From Caldimonas mangrovi (GTDB taxonomy: Bacteria > Pseudomonadota > Gammaproteobacteria > Burkholderiales > Burkholderiaceae_C): a stretch of 64,000 bases of DNA. A program made the position numbers and the translations under genes. Location of the stretch: the NCBI RefSeq assembly GCF_023721835.1, contig NZ_JAMKFE010000005.1, positions 310,001 to 374,000 on the forward strand, read 5' to 3'. Shown piece by piece: positions 33,864 through 46,900 of this stretch (its first letter is position 1; every line of letters begins with the position of its first letter). The notes below the pieces were generated by a model. That model was given only the letters and a program-made list of their open reading frames with translations, ran no database searches and was not told the origin of the DNA.

Positions 33864-35789
33864 CTATGCGACGTGCGAGATCATGACCCCCGGTGCCGGA
33901 GGCGCCCCCGGTTCGTTGGCCAGCCGCGGGATGTTGGCGCCCGGGTCGCGGCGCACGGCGACACCGACCGAGATCATGTCGACCACCAGCAGATGCAGGA
34001 TGCGCGAGATCATCGAGATGAAGGTCGAGCTGTCCTCGCCATGATCCACCGAGATGCACACCGTGGCTTTCCGTGCCAGCGGCGATTTGCTCGACGTGAC
34101 GGCGATGACGGCGGCGCCTCGGTCGTGCGCGAGCGTGGCGGCCCGCACCAGCTCGGGTGACTGGCCCGAGCTGGAAATGAACACCGCCACGTCCTGCGGT
34201 CCGAGCAACTCGGCCGCCATGGTCTGCATCGACGCATCGGTGTGCGCGACCGACGGGATCCGGAAGCGGAACAGTTTGTGCTGCGCATCCAGCGCCACCA
34301 CCGACGAGTTGCCCATCGCGTAGAACTCCACGCGCTTGGCTTCGCGCAGGATCTCGATCGCGCGGTCCACGGCATCGACGTTGAGCGATTCCCGGAACTG
34401 CACGATGGCCGAGATGGTGTTGTCGAGCACCTTGGCGCACAGGTCGGGCGTGGCGTCCTGCCGGCGCACCTGCGTGCGCTGCACCGGGATGTTGCCGGTC
34501 AGCCCCGACGCCAGCTTGAGCTTGAAGTCGGCCAGGCCCTGAAAACCCAGCGAGCGGCAGAAGCGGATCACCGTCGGCTGGCTCACTTCGGCCATCTGCG
34601 CGATCACGGCGATCGCGTCGTTCAGCACGGTGCGCGGGTTCTCCAGCACGAAGTCGGCCACGCGGCGCTCGGCCGGCGACAGGCTGTTGCGGGCGTTGCG
34701 AACGCGCTCCATCAACGGGTTGCCGCCCTCGTGCGCCGGCACGTGCTCGGCCAGCAGCAGCGACACGCCGTGGAAGGTGGGGTTCTCGGCCGTCAGCACG
34801 TAGGTCGGGATGCGCGACACGTAGCCTGAAAAACGGCCCTTGGCCTCGAAGCGCTCCCGGAAGCCCGAGGCGAGAAAGAGGCTCGACAGCCGCGGCACGA
34901 TGCCGCCGCCGATGTAGATGCCGCCGGTGGCCCCGAGCGTCAGCGCGAGGTTGGATGCCACGGTGCCCAGCATGTTGCAGAAGCACTCCACGGCCTCGAC
35001 GCACCACGGGCACAGCTTCTGGATCGCACGCTGCACGATATCGGCCGTCGGCAGATGGGGCGGCGCGTCGGTCCGGCCCTCGGTCAGCGCCTGGTAGACG
35101 ATCTCCAGCCCGGGGCCGGAGACGAGGCGTTCGGCCGAAACGTGCGGCAAGGATTTCCACGCATAGGTCAGCACCTTCAGCTCGCGCTCGTCGACCGGCG
35201 AGAAGCTGACATGGCCGCCTTCGGTGGCCAGCGTGGTCCAGCGGTCGCCGGTGGGCACCAGGCCCGACACGCCCAGGCCGGTGCCGGGGCCGAGCAGTCC
35301 GATCACGCCGTTGGCCTGGGCTTCGCCGCCGCCGACCTGCTCGCGCCCCTCGGGGCCGACGCGGGGCAGCGACATCGCCAGCGCGGTGAAGTTGTTGACC
35401 ACCAGCAGCGTTGCCACGCCCAGCTGCTTCTGCGCGTTCTCGATCGAGAAGGCCCAATCGCGGTTGGTCATGCGCACCCAGTCGCCCTCGATCGGGTTGG
35501 CGATGGCCACCGCTGCGTGCTTCGGGCGCAGCCCGGGCAACGAGTCGAGGTAGGCCTGCATCACCGCGATGAAGCCGGGGTAGTCGGCGCATGGCAGCAC
35601 CGCGACATGGTCGAAGCGGCCCGGTACCTGCTCGAGGCAGAAACGGGCGTAGGTGGCGCCGATGTCGGCCAGCAGGCGCGGCTCGGGGTAAGGGGAAGTG
35701 AAGCTGCCCATCTCAGGCTCCGCCGGGACGCTGGGCAGCGAACTGGAGGTGGCGGATACGGACGAACTCGACAGATGCAGTACGGGCAT
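33864..35789 (-). CDS. Bifunctional glucokinase / RpiR-family (HexR-like) regulator fusion
   Basis: 641-aa fusion. Residues about 35-350 are a bacterial Glk-type glucokinase (LLADIGATYARF, VNNFTALAMSLP, LLGPGTGLGVSGL, YIGGGIVPRL) phosphorylating glucose to glucose-6-phosphate. Residues about 360-435 form an RpiR HTH (SLSPAERRVADFVLENP, MAEVSQPTVIRFCRSLGF) and about 480-620 a SIS sugar-phosphate domain (FYAMGNSSVVALDAQ, ISSSGQSPELV). The kinase product could thus be sensed by the same polypeptide. The fusion is known in Burkholderiales. The N-terminal about 26 residues are Ser-rich and extra. Last gene of the minus-strand maltodextrin cluster. Confidence 0.93.
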   Translation of the reverse strand: MPVLHLSSSSVSATSSSLPSVPAEPEMGSFTSPYPEPRLLADIGATYARFCLEQVPGRFDHVAVLPCADYPGFIAVMQAYLDSLPGLRPKHAAVAIANPIEGDWVRMTNRDWAFSIENAQKQLGVATLLVVNNFTALAMSLPRVGPEGREQVGGGEAQANGVIGLLGPGTGLGVSGLVPTGDRWTTLATEGGHVSFSPVDERELKVLTYAWKSLPHVSAERLVSGPGLEIVYQALTEGRTDAPPHLPTADIVQRAIQKLCPWCVEAVECFCNMLGTVASNLALTLGATGGIYIGGGIVPRLSSLFLASGFRERFEAKGRFSGYVSRIPTYVLTAENPTFHGVSLLLAEHVPAHEGGNPLMERVRNARNSLSPAERRVADFVLENPRTVLNDAIAVIAQMAEVSQPTVIRFCRSLGFQGLADFKLKLASGLTGNIPVQRTQVRRQDATPDLCAKVLDNTISAIVQFRESLNVDAVDRAIEILREAKRVEFYAMGNSSVVALDAQHKLFRFRIPSVAHTDASMQTMAAELLGPQDVAVFISSSGQSPELVRAATLAHDRGAAVIAVTSSKSPLARKATVCISVDHGEDSSTFISMISRILHLLVVDMISVGVAVRRDPGANIPRLANEPGAPPAPGVMISHVA

Positions 35790-35857
35790 GGAAAGTGCTC
35801 CAGCCGCACACTGTAACCAAGTTCCAGGTCCACTCCATCGTCGACTTCACGATCGGT

Positions 35858-37588
35858 TCACCTTGTCGCGGCAGCAGCGCGCTCCAGCAACACCACGCGC
35901 TGTGCCTGCAGCTTCACGCGGCCGCCTTCGACGACCGCTTCGCGGCCGCTGTAGGCGTCTCGCAGCGTCTCGCCGTCGCGAAACACCTTACCGACGGGCA
36001 GCTGCACATCGCCGCTCGCGCCGAGCGCGACAACGACGCGATCGCCGGTGAGCGCATCGACGCGGCTGAAGACATAAGGTGCTTCGCCCAGGCGTTCATG
36101 CACGCCGCGTGCCACCGCCACGTGGCGTGAGCGGAACGACCCCAGCTTGCGCCAGTGCTCGAGCAGCGCGGCGTCCGGGCTCGACCAGTTCATGTCGGAA
36201 CGGGTGGCCTGCTGCGGGTCGCTGCGCGGCACCGGCCCGGGCGGCCGCGCCGTCTCGTCGCCGTAGTAGATCTGCACGCCGCCCGGCGTCAGCATCAACG
36301 CCGTGCCGGCTTCGAACAGGCGTTTGCGGTCGAACAGCTCGGTGTCATGCGAGGAGATGTAGGCGAGGTTGCTGAAACCGGGCCGCCCGGCATAGACACG
36401 CGAATAGGCAGCGAACAGCGGCTCGGGCTGGCCGAACTGCCGGCCGCGCTGCTGAAAGTCGAAGTCGAGCAAGGCGTCGAAGCCGGCGTCGTGCAGCGGC
36501 CCGCGCACGGGCCCGTGGCCCCAGTATTCGCCGACCATCCAGAACGGTGCGTCGTCGATCTTTTTCGTCGGGTGCCTGGCCTTCCATTCGGCGAGTGCCT
36601 TGACCGCCTCCTGCTTCAACTGGGCCCATGCCTGCGGCTCGACATGCTTGACGGTGTCTGCACGGAAGCCGTCGATGCCGTATTCGCGCACCCAGTCGGT
36701 GAGCCATGCGACCAGGTAGCCGCGCACGGTGGTGTCGGGCAGGTCGACCGCGCGGGTGTCCGGCTTGTCGCGCAGGAACCTGGGCAGCTTCACGAAGGCC
36801 GTGCTCTCGGTACGGAAGTCGGGCAGATAGGCGAGCTGCATCGTGCGGTCGTCGCGGCCGCCGTCGATGTAGCCGGGCAGCCCCGCGCGCACCCAGTCGC
36901 GGCCCCACCAGTCGCCGAAGTTGAAGTTGTTGTAGTCGATGTAGCCGTGATAGTCGCGCAGGCTTGCCTTCTCGGCACCCGGCCACAGCACCTTGAGGTT
37001 CAGGTCCTTCGCGGTCTGGATGTCGAGGTAGCCCGGGTGGTTCATCACCACGTCGAACAGCACGCGGATGCCCTGCGCGTGGGCGGTGTCGACCATCTCG
37101 CGCAGTTCCTCGGGCGTGCCCATGTTCTTGTCGAGCACGGTGTAGTCCAACGCGTAGTAGCCGTGGTAGGAGTAGTGCTTGAACGCCTTGTCGCCGCCGA
37201 CCACCCAACCATGGATCTGTTCGTAGGGGGCCGTGATCCACAGCGCATTGACGCCGAGCTGCTTGAACCAGCCTTCCTTGAGCTTCAGCGTCAGGCCCTT
37301 GAGGTCGCCGCCATGAAAAGTGCCGATCTCCTTCTCGCCATCCTTCTGCCGGCCGTACGCGAAGTCGTTGGCGGGATTGCCGTTGTGGAAGCGGTCGGTG
37401 ATGACGAAATAGACGATGGGGTTGTCGGCGAAGCTGCCGCTCGCGGCGGGCGGGCCGGCGGGCACCGCTGCAGCGGCTGGCTGGGCAACGGGCGCCGATG
37501 CCGGCGGAGCGCTCGAACAGGCGGCGAGGAGGGCGGCGACGAGCAGCGGCAGGGCTGCATGCCGGCGGGTCGGGGCGGGCTGGTTCAT
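35858..37588 (-). CDS. MalS-like GH13 alpha-amylase, predicted lipoprotein
   Basis: 576-aa family-13 amylase resembling E. coli periplasmic MalS (NPIVYFVITDRFHNGNPANDF, IGTFHGGDLKGLT, FDVVMNHPGYLD). Catalytic residues: nucleophile Asp in DGFRADTVKH, acid/base Glu in WMVGEYWGHG, transition-state Asp in SSHDTELF. The N-terminus from ATG 37588 carries a lipoprotein signal peptide ending LLAACSSAPP, so it is probably membrane-anchored in the periplasm or on the outer membrane. It would trim maltodextrins entering through LamB. It lies 69 bp upstream of the glucokinase fusion and 90 bp after the small secreted gene. Confidence 0.9.
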   Translation of the reverse strand: MNQPAPTRRHAALPLLVAALLAACSSAPPASAPVAQPAAAAVPAGPPAASGSFADNPIVYFVITDRFHNGNPANDFAYGRQKDGEKEIGTFHGGDLKGLTLKLKEGWFKQLGVNALWITAPYEQIHGWVVGGDKAFKHYSYHGYYALDYTVLDKNMGTPEELREMVDTAHAQGIRVLFDVVMNHPGYLDIQTAKDLNLKVLWPGAEKASLRDYHGYIDYNNFNFGDWWGRDWVRAGLPGYIDGGRDDRTMQLAYLPDFRTESTAFVKLPRFLRDKPDTRAVDLPDTTVRGYLVAWLTDWVREYGIDGFRADTVKHVEPQAWAQLKQEAVKALAEWKARHPTKKIDDAPFWMVGEYWGHGPVRGPLHDAGFDALLDFDFQQRGRQFGQPEPLFAAYSRVYAGRPGFSNLAYISSHDTELFDRKRLFEAGTALMLTPGGVQIYYGDETARPPGPVPRSDPQQATRSDMNWSSPDAALLEHWRKLGSFRSRHVAVARGVHERLGEAPYVFSRVDALTGDRVVVALGASGDVQLPVGKVFRDGETLRDAYSGREAVVEGGRVKLQAQRVVLLERAAAATR

Positions 37589-37678
37589 CCGGATCTGCAC
37601 GGTTCGGTGGATGCGGCCGGGGCGTATGCGCGGCCGCGTCAACGGCGCGCACCGGGCGCGCCGTCACGGGGGCAAGGA

Positions 37679-38125
37679 CTACTTGCAGGGCTTTTCTTCG
37701 CGTGCCTTCTTGGCGTCCGCCAGCGAGGTGTAGATCTTGCGGTCCCCGTTGTTGACCCAGATCTCCTTCGTGGCATTGCCGTCGAAGGCCATGTCGCGGC
37801 CGCCCTGGTCCTTGGTGTCGCCCTTGTGGATGATGTAGTTGACACGGCCCTTGATGTAATCGTCGAGTCGGGTGTGCCAGTACACGCCGAAGTCGTCCTG
37901 GCCGGCAGGCATCATCGGCTTCTGCCATTCGACGCCGGGCAGCGGCACGCCGCCGTCCTTCCACAGGTGCAGGCCCCAGCCGTCGTAGTTGCTGTCGCAG
38001 CGGTTGTAGTGGATCGTCGCCGATCCGGCCGGCGGTGCGGAAGATTGCGCCAGCGCAACACCGGACGCGCCGATGCACAGCAGCGCGGCGACGAGGGTGC
38101 GGGGGTGGCTTGCACGGGTCAGCAT
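37679..38125 (-). CDS. Small secreted protein with pullulanase-associated (PUD/CBM41-like) domain
   Basis: 148-aa protein: Sec signal peptide (about 1-26, LVAALLCIGASGVALAQ) followed by one PUD-type domain (ATIHYNRCDSNYDGWGLHLW, FGVYWHTRLDDYIKGRVNYI, IWVNNGDRKIYTSLADA). The domain normally appends pullulanases and binds alpha-glucans; standing alone it may be a periplasmic starch/maltodextrin-binding accessory to the downstream MalS-like amylase. The ATG at 38125 follows GAGGAG. Two cysteines (in NRCDS and at the C-terminal KPCK) could form a disulfide. Confidence 0.82.
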   Translation of the reverse strand: MLTRASHPRTLVAALLCIGASGVALAQSSAPPAGSATIHYNRCDSNYDGWGLHLWKDGGVPLPGVEWQKPMMPAGQDDFGVYWHTRLDDYIKGRVNYIIHKGDTKDQGGRDMAFDGNATKEIWVNNGDRKIYTSLADAKKAREEKPCK

Positions 38126-38187
38126 GGTCAGTCTCCTCTTTCGGGGTGCGGTTGGGGAACCTCGGGTATGGGGGGAAGGGCGGCGCC

Positions 38188-39078
38188 TCATCCTTTCAAG
38201 CCACCGGCAGTGAGGCCGGAGACCATCCACTTCTGGGCCAGGATGAACACGGCGGTGATCGGCAGGCCGGAGAGAATGGCCGCGGCCGCGAAGTCGCCCC
38301 ACAGGTAGCGCTGCTCGTAGAGGAACAGGCGTGAGCCCACTGCCAGCGTGAGCTGGCGCTCCTGGTTGAGCAGCACCGAGGCGACCGGGTATTCGATGAT
38401 GGCGCCGATGAAGGCCAGCAGGAACACGACCAGCAGGATGGGCACCGCCATCGGCAGCAGCACCAGGTAGAACGCCTGCCACGGCGATGCGCCGTCGACC
38501 TTGGCGGCCTCCTCGATCTCGGCCGGGATGGTGTCGAAATAGCCCTTGATGGTCCACACGTGCATGCCGATGCCGCCGGCATACGCCAGCAGCAAAGAGG
38601 CGTGGCTGTCGATGCCGAACATCGGAAACACGTTGCCGACGCGGTCGAAGATCGCGTAGATGGCCACCAGCGCCAGCACTGCCGGGAACATCTGGATCAG
38701 CATCAGCGCCGACAGCGCTTCCGACTTGCCGCGAAAGCGCATGCGTGCGAAGGCATAGGCAGCGGTGGTCGACAGCAGCAGGATCATCACTGCCGTCATC
38801 GTCGCCACCTTGACCGAATTCCACAGCCACAGCAGCACCGGGAAGGGCGGCTCGACGATGCGCCCGTCCGGCCCTTCATAAGAAAAGCCGAGCGCCAGCT
38901 TCCAGTGCTCCAGGCTGATCTGGTCCGGGATCAGGCTGCCGGCCGCGAAGTTGCCGGGCCGCAACGAGATCGACAGGATCATCAGGAACGGGAAGATGAC
39001 CACGCACACCAGCGCGATCAGGAAGGCGTGCGCGGCGACGACGCGCCAGCGGTGGGACTTGTCGAGAACGATGGCCAT
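38188..39078 (-). CDS. malG: Maltose/maltodextrin ABC transporter permease MalG
   Basis: 296-aa inner-membrane permease with six predicted helices. The EAA loop that docks on MalK is visible ([24 protein letters not shown]), as is the MalG-type C-terminus ending in LTAGGLKG. It starts 24 bp after malF stops. With MalF, MalK and MalE it forms the importer. Confidence 0.94.
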   Translation of the reverse strand: MAIVLDKSHRWRVVAAHAFLIALVCVVIFPFLMILSISLRPGNFAAGSLIPDQISLEHWKLALGFSYEGPDGRIVEPPFPVLLWLWNSVKVATMTAVMILLLSTTAAYAFARMRFRGKSEALSALMLIQMFPAVLALVAIYAIFDRVGNVFPMFGIDSHASLLLAYAGGIGMHVWTIKGYFDTIPAEIEEAAKVDGASPWQAFYLVLLPMAVPILLVVFLLAFIGAIIEYPVASVLLNQERQLTLAVGSRLFLYEQRYLWGDFAAAAILSGLPITAVFILAQKWMVSGLTAGGLKG

Positions 39079-39102
39079 GTGTTTGCTCCGCAGCCCGCCG
39101 CT

Positions 39103-40638
39103 TCAGCGAGCCTCTTCCTTGGTGACGCGCGCGGCGCGCAGGTTGATCCAGGACAGCAGCGCCACCATCGCGAAGACCACCGTCGAGATGGCGGCGGCCA
39201 GGCCGAAGTTCTGCCCCGAGTCCTCGAACGCGATGCGGTAGGTGTAGGACACCAGGATGTCGGTCGTGCCGGCCGGCACGCTGGTGTCGAGGAAGTCCGG
39301 CCGTCCGTTGGTCAGCAGGCTGATCAGCACGAAGTTGTTGAAGTTGAACGCGAAGGCGGCGATCAGCAGCGGCGTCAGCGGCTTGAGTACCAGCGGCATC
39401 GTGATGCGGAAGAAGTTCGTCAACGGCCCGGCTCCGGCCACCGCGGATGCCTCGTACAAGTCCGAGGGAATCGCCTTGATGAGCCCCATGCAGACGACCA
39501 TCATGTACGGATAGCCGAGCCAGGTGTTGACGATCAGGATCATCGCCTTCGCCAGGAAGGGATCGGAGAACCATGCCGGCTTGACGCCGAACAGCGCGTC
39601 GAGGATCAGATTGATCTCGCCGAAGTTGTTGTTGAACAGCCCCTTGAACACCAGGATCGAGATGAAGCCCGGCACGGCGTACGGCAGGAACAGCAGCGTC
39701 TGATAGACGTTTTTGTAACGCAGCGCTTCCCAGCTCATCAGCACGGCCAGCAGCATGCCCAGCGAGGCCGCGAACACCACCGTGAGCCCGGCGAAGACGA
39801 CGGTCCACGCGAAGATGCGCAGGAAGGGCTGGCGAAAGGCCTCGTCGGTGAACACGCGCTTGAAGTGGCCCAGCCCGATGTTGATCTGGAAGCCTGGCGG
39901 CACCGCCTCGCCGCCGGGGCGCTCGTAGAAGCCCGTCTCGAAATTCGGCGTCAACACCTCGCCGGTCTGCTGGTTGACGAGACGCTTGCGGTCGTCCTGC
40001 TGGTAGAGCTTTTGCACCGGGCCGAACTGTCGCAGGCCGGTCATGCGCACGCTGGCGCCATCCGGCAACTCGATGGTCAAGGTCTTCAGCGCAGGCTGCA
40101 GGCGAATGAGCTCGCGAAGCTGCACCGGCTCGCCGGGCGTGTCTTCGCCGGTGGATACCGCTCGGGCTTCGACGGTCCGGGCGGCGGGCTTGCCGAGGTC
40201 GAGCACGGGCGTTGCGTACACACGCTCGCCTTCGGATTCCTGCAGTCGTGCGCGGTAGTCGTTACCGTCGGCCAGGAGCGTGAATGCGTAGCTGCTGCCC
40301 TCGGCCTGGTAGGTCTCGTCGAGGAAGTAGGCCGTGGCGCGCTCGAACTTCAGCAAGTTGCGAGTGCTGTAGTTGGTGAAGCCGATCGAGACGGTGTAGA
40401 GGATCGGGAAGACGACGAAGATGACTACGCCGGCCACGCCGGGGAACAGATAGCGCCACGCATACACCCTGGGTGACGTGTAGACCCAGCCGGCCAGCGC
40501 GAGCACGAGCAGGATGGTGCCGGCGAGCAGCCATTCGCCGGCCGCATACACCACGGTCACGAAGTACAAGGACACCAGGACCAGCGCCACACCGGCTGCC
40601 GGGCCCAGCCAGCGCTGGATGCCTGAGGAATGGTTCAT
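39103..40638 (-). CDS. malF: Maltose/maltodextrin ABC transporter permease MalF
   Basis: 511-aa permease. N-terminal helices (GPAAGVALVLVSLYFVTVVYA, LAGTILLVLALAGWVY, FPGVAGVVIFVVFPILYTVSIGFTN) precede the large periplasmic P2 loop characteristic of MalF (about residues 105-260), then the transport core with the EAA loop (DLYEASAVAGAGPLTNFFRITMPL). The ATG at 40638 is chosen because upstream in-frame residues overlap the malE-malF hairpins and lack membrane character. Confidence 0.94.
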   Translation of the reverse strand: MNHSSGIQRWLGPAAGVALVLVSLYFVTVVYAAGEWLLAGTILLVLALAGWVYTSPRVYAWRYLFPGVAGVVIFVVFPILYTVSIGFTNYSTRNLLKFERATAYFLDETYQAEGSSYAFTLLADGNDYRARLQESEGERVYATPVLDLGKPAARTVEARAVSTGEDTPGEPVQLRELIRLQPALKTLTIELPDGASVRMTGLRQFGPVQKLYQQDDRKRLVNQQTGEVLTPNFETGFYERPGGEAVPPGFQINIGLGHFKRVFTDEAFRQPFLRIFAWTVVFAGLTVVFAASLGMLLAVLMSWEALRYKNVYQTLLFLPYAVPGFISILVFKGLFNNNFGEINLILDALFGVKPAWFSDPFLAKAMILIVNTWLGYPYMMVVCMGLIKAIPSDLYEASAVAGAGPLTNFFRITMPLVLKPLTPLLIAAFAFNFNNFVLISLLTNGRPDFLDTSVPAGTTDILVSYTYRIAFEDSGQNFGLAAAISTVVFAMVALLSWINLRAARVTKEEAR

Positions 40639-40658
40639 GTCGGTCGAAGATGAGGTCG

Positions 40659-40771
40659 GGCCGGCGTCGCCCGCCGGCCTGCAGCCTGTCAACGCTACGC
40701 TCGCGTGCTGCACGCGCAGGGTTGACAAGCCTCGGGGTGGCGGCGGCCCGGCCGTGTTGCCGGGCCGCCGC
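40659..40771 (-). other. Hairpin cluster between malE and malF
   Basis: Three stem-loops fill the 161-bp gap. The strongest is a perfect 13-bp stem (GCGGCGGCCCGGC / GCCGGGCCGCCGC, 40740-40771, 6-nt loop) 28 bp after the malE stop. Others are CGCGTG-CTG-CACGCG near 40701-40715 and GGCCGGCG-TCGCC-CGCCGGCC (40659-40679). By analogy with E. coli malE-malF, they probably protect malE mRNA and lower malFG expression. Confidence 0.75.
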
Positions 40772-40799
40772 GCTCAAGCAGCGGTCACCCGTCTGCCGA

Positions 40800-42002
40800 T
40801 CACTTCGCGGTGATGCGCTTCGCCGCCGCGTCCAAGGCTTCCTTCGGGCTCTGGCGGCCTTCGGTCAGGTTCTGCAGCGCCGACTGCATCGACGACCAGA
40901 AGCGCCCCATCTCCGGGTTGTTCGGCATCGGCGCACCGTCCTGCGCGCTGGCCATCGTGGCCTGGATGTTCGGGTCGCTCTTCAGCTCGGCGAAGAAGGC
41001 CTTGCTGGCCGGCGTGCCCAGCGGCACGTCGTCGTTGATGGCCTTCAGGCCCTTGACGGTGAGCATGTGGTTCTCGATGAACTCGACCGCGATGTCGCGG
41101 TTCGGAGTCGCCTTGGTGACCATCGCACCCAGCACACCGACGAAGGGAGCCGCCTTCTTGCCGGCGACGGTCGGAATCTTCGCGACGCCGAAGTTGATCT
41201 TCGACTTCTTCAGGTTGTCCCAGGACCAGGGGCCGTTGATCATCATCGCGATCTTGCCTTGGTTGACGCCGGCCTCCATGTCGGCATAGCCCGCCCCCTT
41301 GGGCATCACGCCGTCCTTGACCATCTTGGCCAGCAGCTCGGCGCCTTTCAGCGCACCGGCATTGTTGACGCCGGTGTCGGCCGGGTCGTAGGTGCCGTCG
41401 GCCTTCAGCTTGAAGGCATAGCCGCCGTTCGCCGCCAGCAGCGGCCAAGTGAAGTAAGTGTTGTTGTAGTCCCAGAGGATGGCCTTCTTGCCCTGTGCGG
41501 ACAACTTCTTGTCCAGCGCGATGACTTCATCAAAGGTTTTCGGAGGCGTGGGGACCAGGTCCTTGTTGTAGATCAGCGAGACGGCCTCGATCGACATCGG
41601 GTAGCCCCAGGTGCGGCCTCCGACGTTGAACGCCTTCCAGGCCAGCGGGTCGATGTCCGCCTGCACCTGCTTGCCGGGGGTGACCGGCTGCAGCAGGCCG
41701 CCGGCGATCCACTCGCCGATGCGGTCGTGCGGCCAGATCCAGATGTCGGGGCCCTTGCCGGCGGCGGCAGCCTGCTGGAACTTGTTCGGCGCGTCCTCGG
41801 GATGCTCCACGATCACCTGCACGCCGGTGGCCTTGGTGAACTCTTCACCGACCTTGGCCAGGCCGTTGTAGCCCTTGTCGCCATTGATCCAGATCAGCAG
41901 CTTGCCGGGTTCGGCGGCCGCGGCGGTACCCGCGTAGCCCGCCGATACCGCCAGCGCGGCGGCGGCGGCCAACAGCTTGATGCGTTGACGTTGGTTGCTC
42001 AT
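40800..42002 (-). CDS. malE: Periplasmic maltose/maltodextrin-binding protein MalE
   Basis: 400-aa family-1 solute-binding protein. A Sec signal peptide (about 1-29, [23 protein letters not shown]) precedes the mature start [18 protein letters not shown], the classic MalE N-terminus. Further matches are [41 protein letters not shown] and [16 protein letters not shown]. The ATG at 42002 follows AAAGGAG. It delivers maltodextrin to MalFGK2. Confidence 0.96.
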   Translation of the reverse strand: MSNQRQRIKLLAAAAALAVSAGYAGTAAAAEPGKLLIWINGDKGYNGLAKVGEEFTKATGVQVIVEHPEDAPNKFQQAAAAGKGPDIWIWPHDRIGEWIAGGLLQPVTPGKQVQADIDPLAWKAFNVGGRTWGYPMSIEAVSLIYNKDLVPTPPKTFDEVIALDKKLSAQGKKAILWDYNNTYFTWPLLAANGGYAFKLKADGTYDPADTGVNNAGALKGAELLAKMVKDGVMPKGAGYADMEAGVNQGKIAMMINGPWSWDNLKKSKINFGVAKIPTVAGKKAAPFVGVLGAMVTKATPNRDIAVEFIENHMLTVKGLKAINDDVPLGTPASKAFFAELKSDPNIQATMASAQDGAPMPNNPEMGRFWSSMQSALQNLTEGRQSPKEALDAAAKRITAK

Positions 42003-42076
42003 GACGTTTGCTCCTTTGGTATTCGCCTCGTCGGCGCTTGTCTGCAAGTCGGATCGACTCGGTGGGGAAAAGCAGT

Positions 42077-43174
<1,098 letters not shown>

Positions 43175-43187
43175 GGAATGAGCGGTG

Positions 43188-44858
43188 TCAGTGGCGGGGA
43201 GGGGCGGTCACGGCGCCGAAGTAGGCGCCGTGCGCCGGCAATCTGAAATTCGTGCCATCCCGCATGCCGGTCTGGGCTTCGCTGAAGCCGTGCCCGGCGA
43301 GCGGCGTGCTGGCAGGGGCGCCTGCGATCTTCACGGCGGCCGGCCTGGCACCCAGGTTGAACACGGCCAGCACGCTGTCGCCGCCGCCCTCGGGCGTGCG
43401 CAGCAGCGCGAGGACAGGCTCCTTGGCGTCGAGGAAGCGAATGCGGCCGCCCACCAGTGCCGGCCGTGTCTTGCGCCACGCGAGGAAGCGCCGCATGAAA
43501 TGCAGCATCGAGTCGGGTGTCGCCTCGTTCACGTCCACCGCGCGGGCGGCGTGTTCGCATGGCACGGGCAACCACGGCAGCACGTCCGCGTTGCCGCTGA
43601 AGCCTGCATGCGGCATGTGCTCGGCCCATGGCATCGGCGTGCGGCAGCCGTCGCGGCCCTTGAACTCGGGCCAGAAGGCGATGCCGTACGGGTCCTGCAG
43701 CTTCTCGAACGGAATCTCGGCCTCGGGCAGCGCCAGCTCGTCGCCCTGGTACCAGCACGAGCTGCCGCGCAGCGACAGCAGCATCGCCAGCGCCATCTTG
43801 CTGTAGGCCGGCGTGGCGTCCGGACCGCCCCAGCGTGTCAGCACGCGTTGCACGTCGTGATTGCCGATCGACCAGCAGGGCCAGCCGCCTTGCATGTGCT
43901 CTTCCAGTTCCTCGACCTGAGAGCGGATGTATTCGGCCGTGTTCTCGGCCGTCAACAGGTTGAAGCTGTAGGCCATGTGCAGCTTGTTGTCGCCGGCGGT
44001 GTAGGCGGCCATCGTCAGCAGCGCTTCGTCGTCACCGACTTCACCGAGGCTGGCTGCACCGTACTCGTCGAGCAGCGTGCGGATCTTCTCGAGGAAGGGC
44101 AGGTTCTCGGCCTGCGTCTTGTCGTACAGATGGCGCTGCATGCCGTACGGGTTGGTGTCCTGCACGCTCTTGTTGTCACGACGGGTGGCCGGCGGGTTGT
44201 CGCGCAGCCGGGTGTCGTGGAAGTGGAAGTTGCACGCGTCGAAACGGAAGCCGTCGACCCCGCGCTCCAGCCAGAAGCGGATGTCCGCCAGGATCTGCTG
44301 CTGCACCTCGGGGCAGTGGAAGTTCAGATCGGGCTGGCTTGCCAGGAAGTTGTGCAGGTAGTACTGGCGGCGGCGCGCATCCCATTGCCAGGCCGAACCG
44401 CCGAACACGCTGAGCCAGTTGGTCGGCGGCGAGCCGTCCGGCTTCGGTTCGGCCCAGACGTACCAGTCGGCACGCGGGTTGTCGCGGCTCGCGCTGCTTT
44501 CCTTGAACCAGACATGCTGGTCGGAGGTATGCGACAACACCTGGTCGATCACCACCTTCAGGCCGAACCCGTGCGCGCGCTCGACGAGGCGGTCGAAGTC
44601 GGCCAGCGTGCCGAACATCGGGTCGACGTCGCGGTAGTCGGCGATGTCGTAGCCGAAGTCCTTCATCGGTGAACGGAAGAAGGGCGAGACCCAGATGGCA
44701 TCGACACCGAGGCTGGCCACATACGGCAGCTTCTCGATGATGCCGGGCAGGTCGCCGATGCCGTCGCCATTGCTGTCGGCGAAGCTGCGCGGATAGATCT
44801 GATAGATGACACCGCCGCGCCACCAGGCGCCGGCTGCAGGGGAAACAGGTTTGGACAT
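43188..44858 (-). CDS. Cytoplasmic GH13 alpha-glucosidase (oligo-1,6-/maltodextrin glucosidase type)
   Basis: 556-aa family-13 enzyme without signal peptide. Typical subfamily 23/17 motifs: [52 protein letters not shown] (nucleophile Asp), SLGEVGDDE (acid/base Glu), [10 protein letters not shown] (transition-state Asp). It would release glucose from imported maltodextrins for the two glucokinases. The ATG at 44858 is preferred to longer starts that run through the intercistronic hairpins. First enzyme gene after lamB. Confidence 0.92.
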   Translation of the reverse strand: MSKPVSPAAGAWWRGGVIYQIYPRSFADSNGDGIGDLPGIIEKLPYVASLGVDAIWVSPFFRSPMKDFGYDIADYRDVDPMFGTLADFDRLVERAHGFGLKVVIDQVLSHTSDQHVWFKESSASRDNPRADWYVWAEPKPDGSPPTNWLSVFGGSAWQWDARRRQYYLHNFLASQPDLNFHCPEVQQQILADIRFWLERGVDGFRFDACNFHFHDTRLRDNPPATRRDNKSVQDTNPYGMQRHLYDKTQAENLPFLEKIRTLLDEYGAASLGEVGDDEALLTMAAYTAGDNKLHMAYSFNLLTAENTAEYIRSQVEELEEHMQGGWPCWSIGNHDVQRVLTRWGGPDATPAYSKMALAMLLSLRGSSCWYQGDELALPEAEIPFEKLQDPYGIAFWPEFKGRDGCRTPMPWAEHMPHAGFSGNADVLPWLPVPCEHAARAVDVNEATPDSMLHFMRRFLAWRKTRPALVGGRIRFLDAKEPVLALLRTPEGGGDSVLAVFNLGARPAAVKIAGAPASTPLAGHGFSEAQTGMRDGTNFRLPAHGAYFGAVTAPPRH

Positions 44859-44894
44859 ATCAGGACGTGAATAAGTAGGCTCGAACCCAGAGCG

Positions 44895-44962
44895 GTGCGC
44901 AGCTCGGTGGAGCTGGGCGCACGGCACTGGGCTCGGCCCCGCACCAACAGTGAACGGGGCCG
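44895..44962 (-). other. Two hairpins between lamB and the alpha-glucosidase gene
   Basis: Hairpin 1 (44895-44922): GTGCGC-AGCTC, loop GGTG, GAGCT-gg-GCGCAC, an 11-bp stem with a 2-nt bulge. Hairpin 2 (44934-44962): CGGCCCCG and CGGGGCCG, perfect 8-bp arms with a 13-nt loop. Both lie just 3' of lamB and lack T-tracts; they probably stabilise lamB mRNA or partially attenuate read-through. Confidence 0.7.
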
Positions 44963-45013
44963 GGCGCAGCAAGGCGCGCAATGCCCGCCAAGGGCACGCG
45001 CTACTTCAGCCGA

Positions 45014-46900
<1,887 letters not shown>

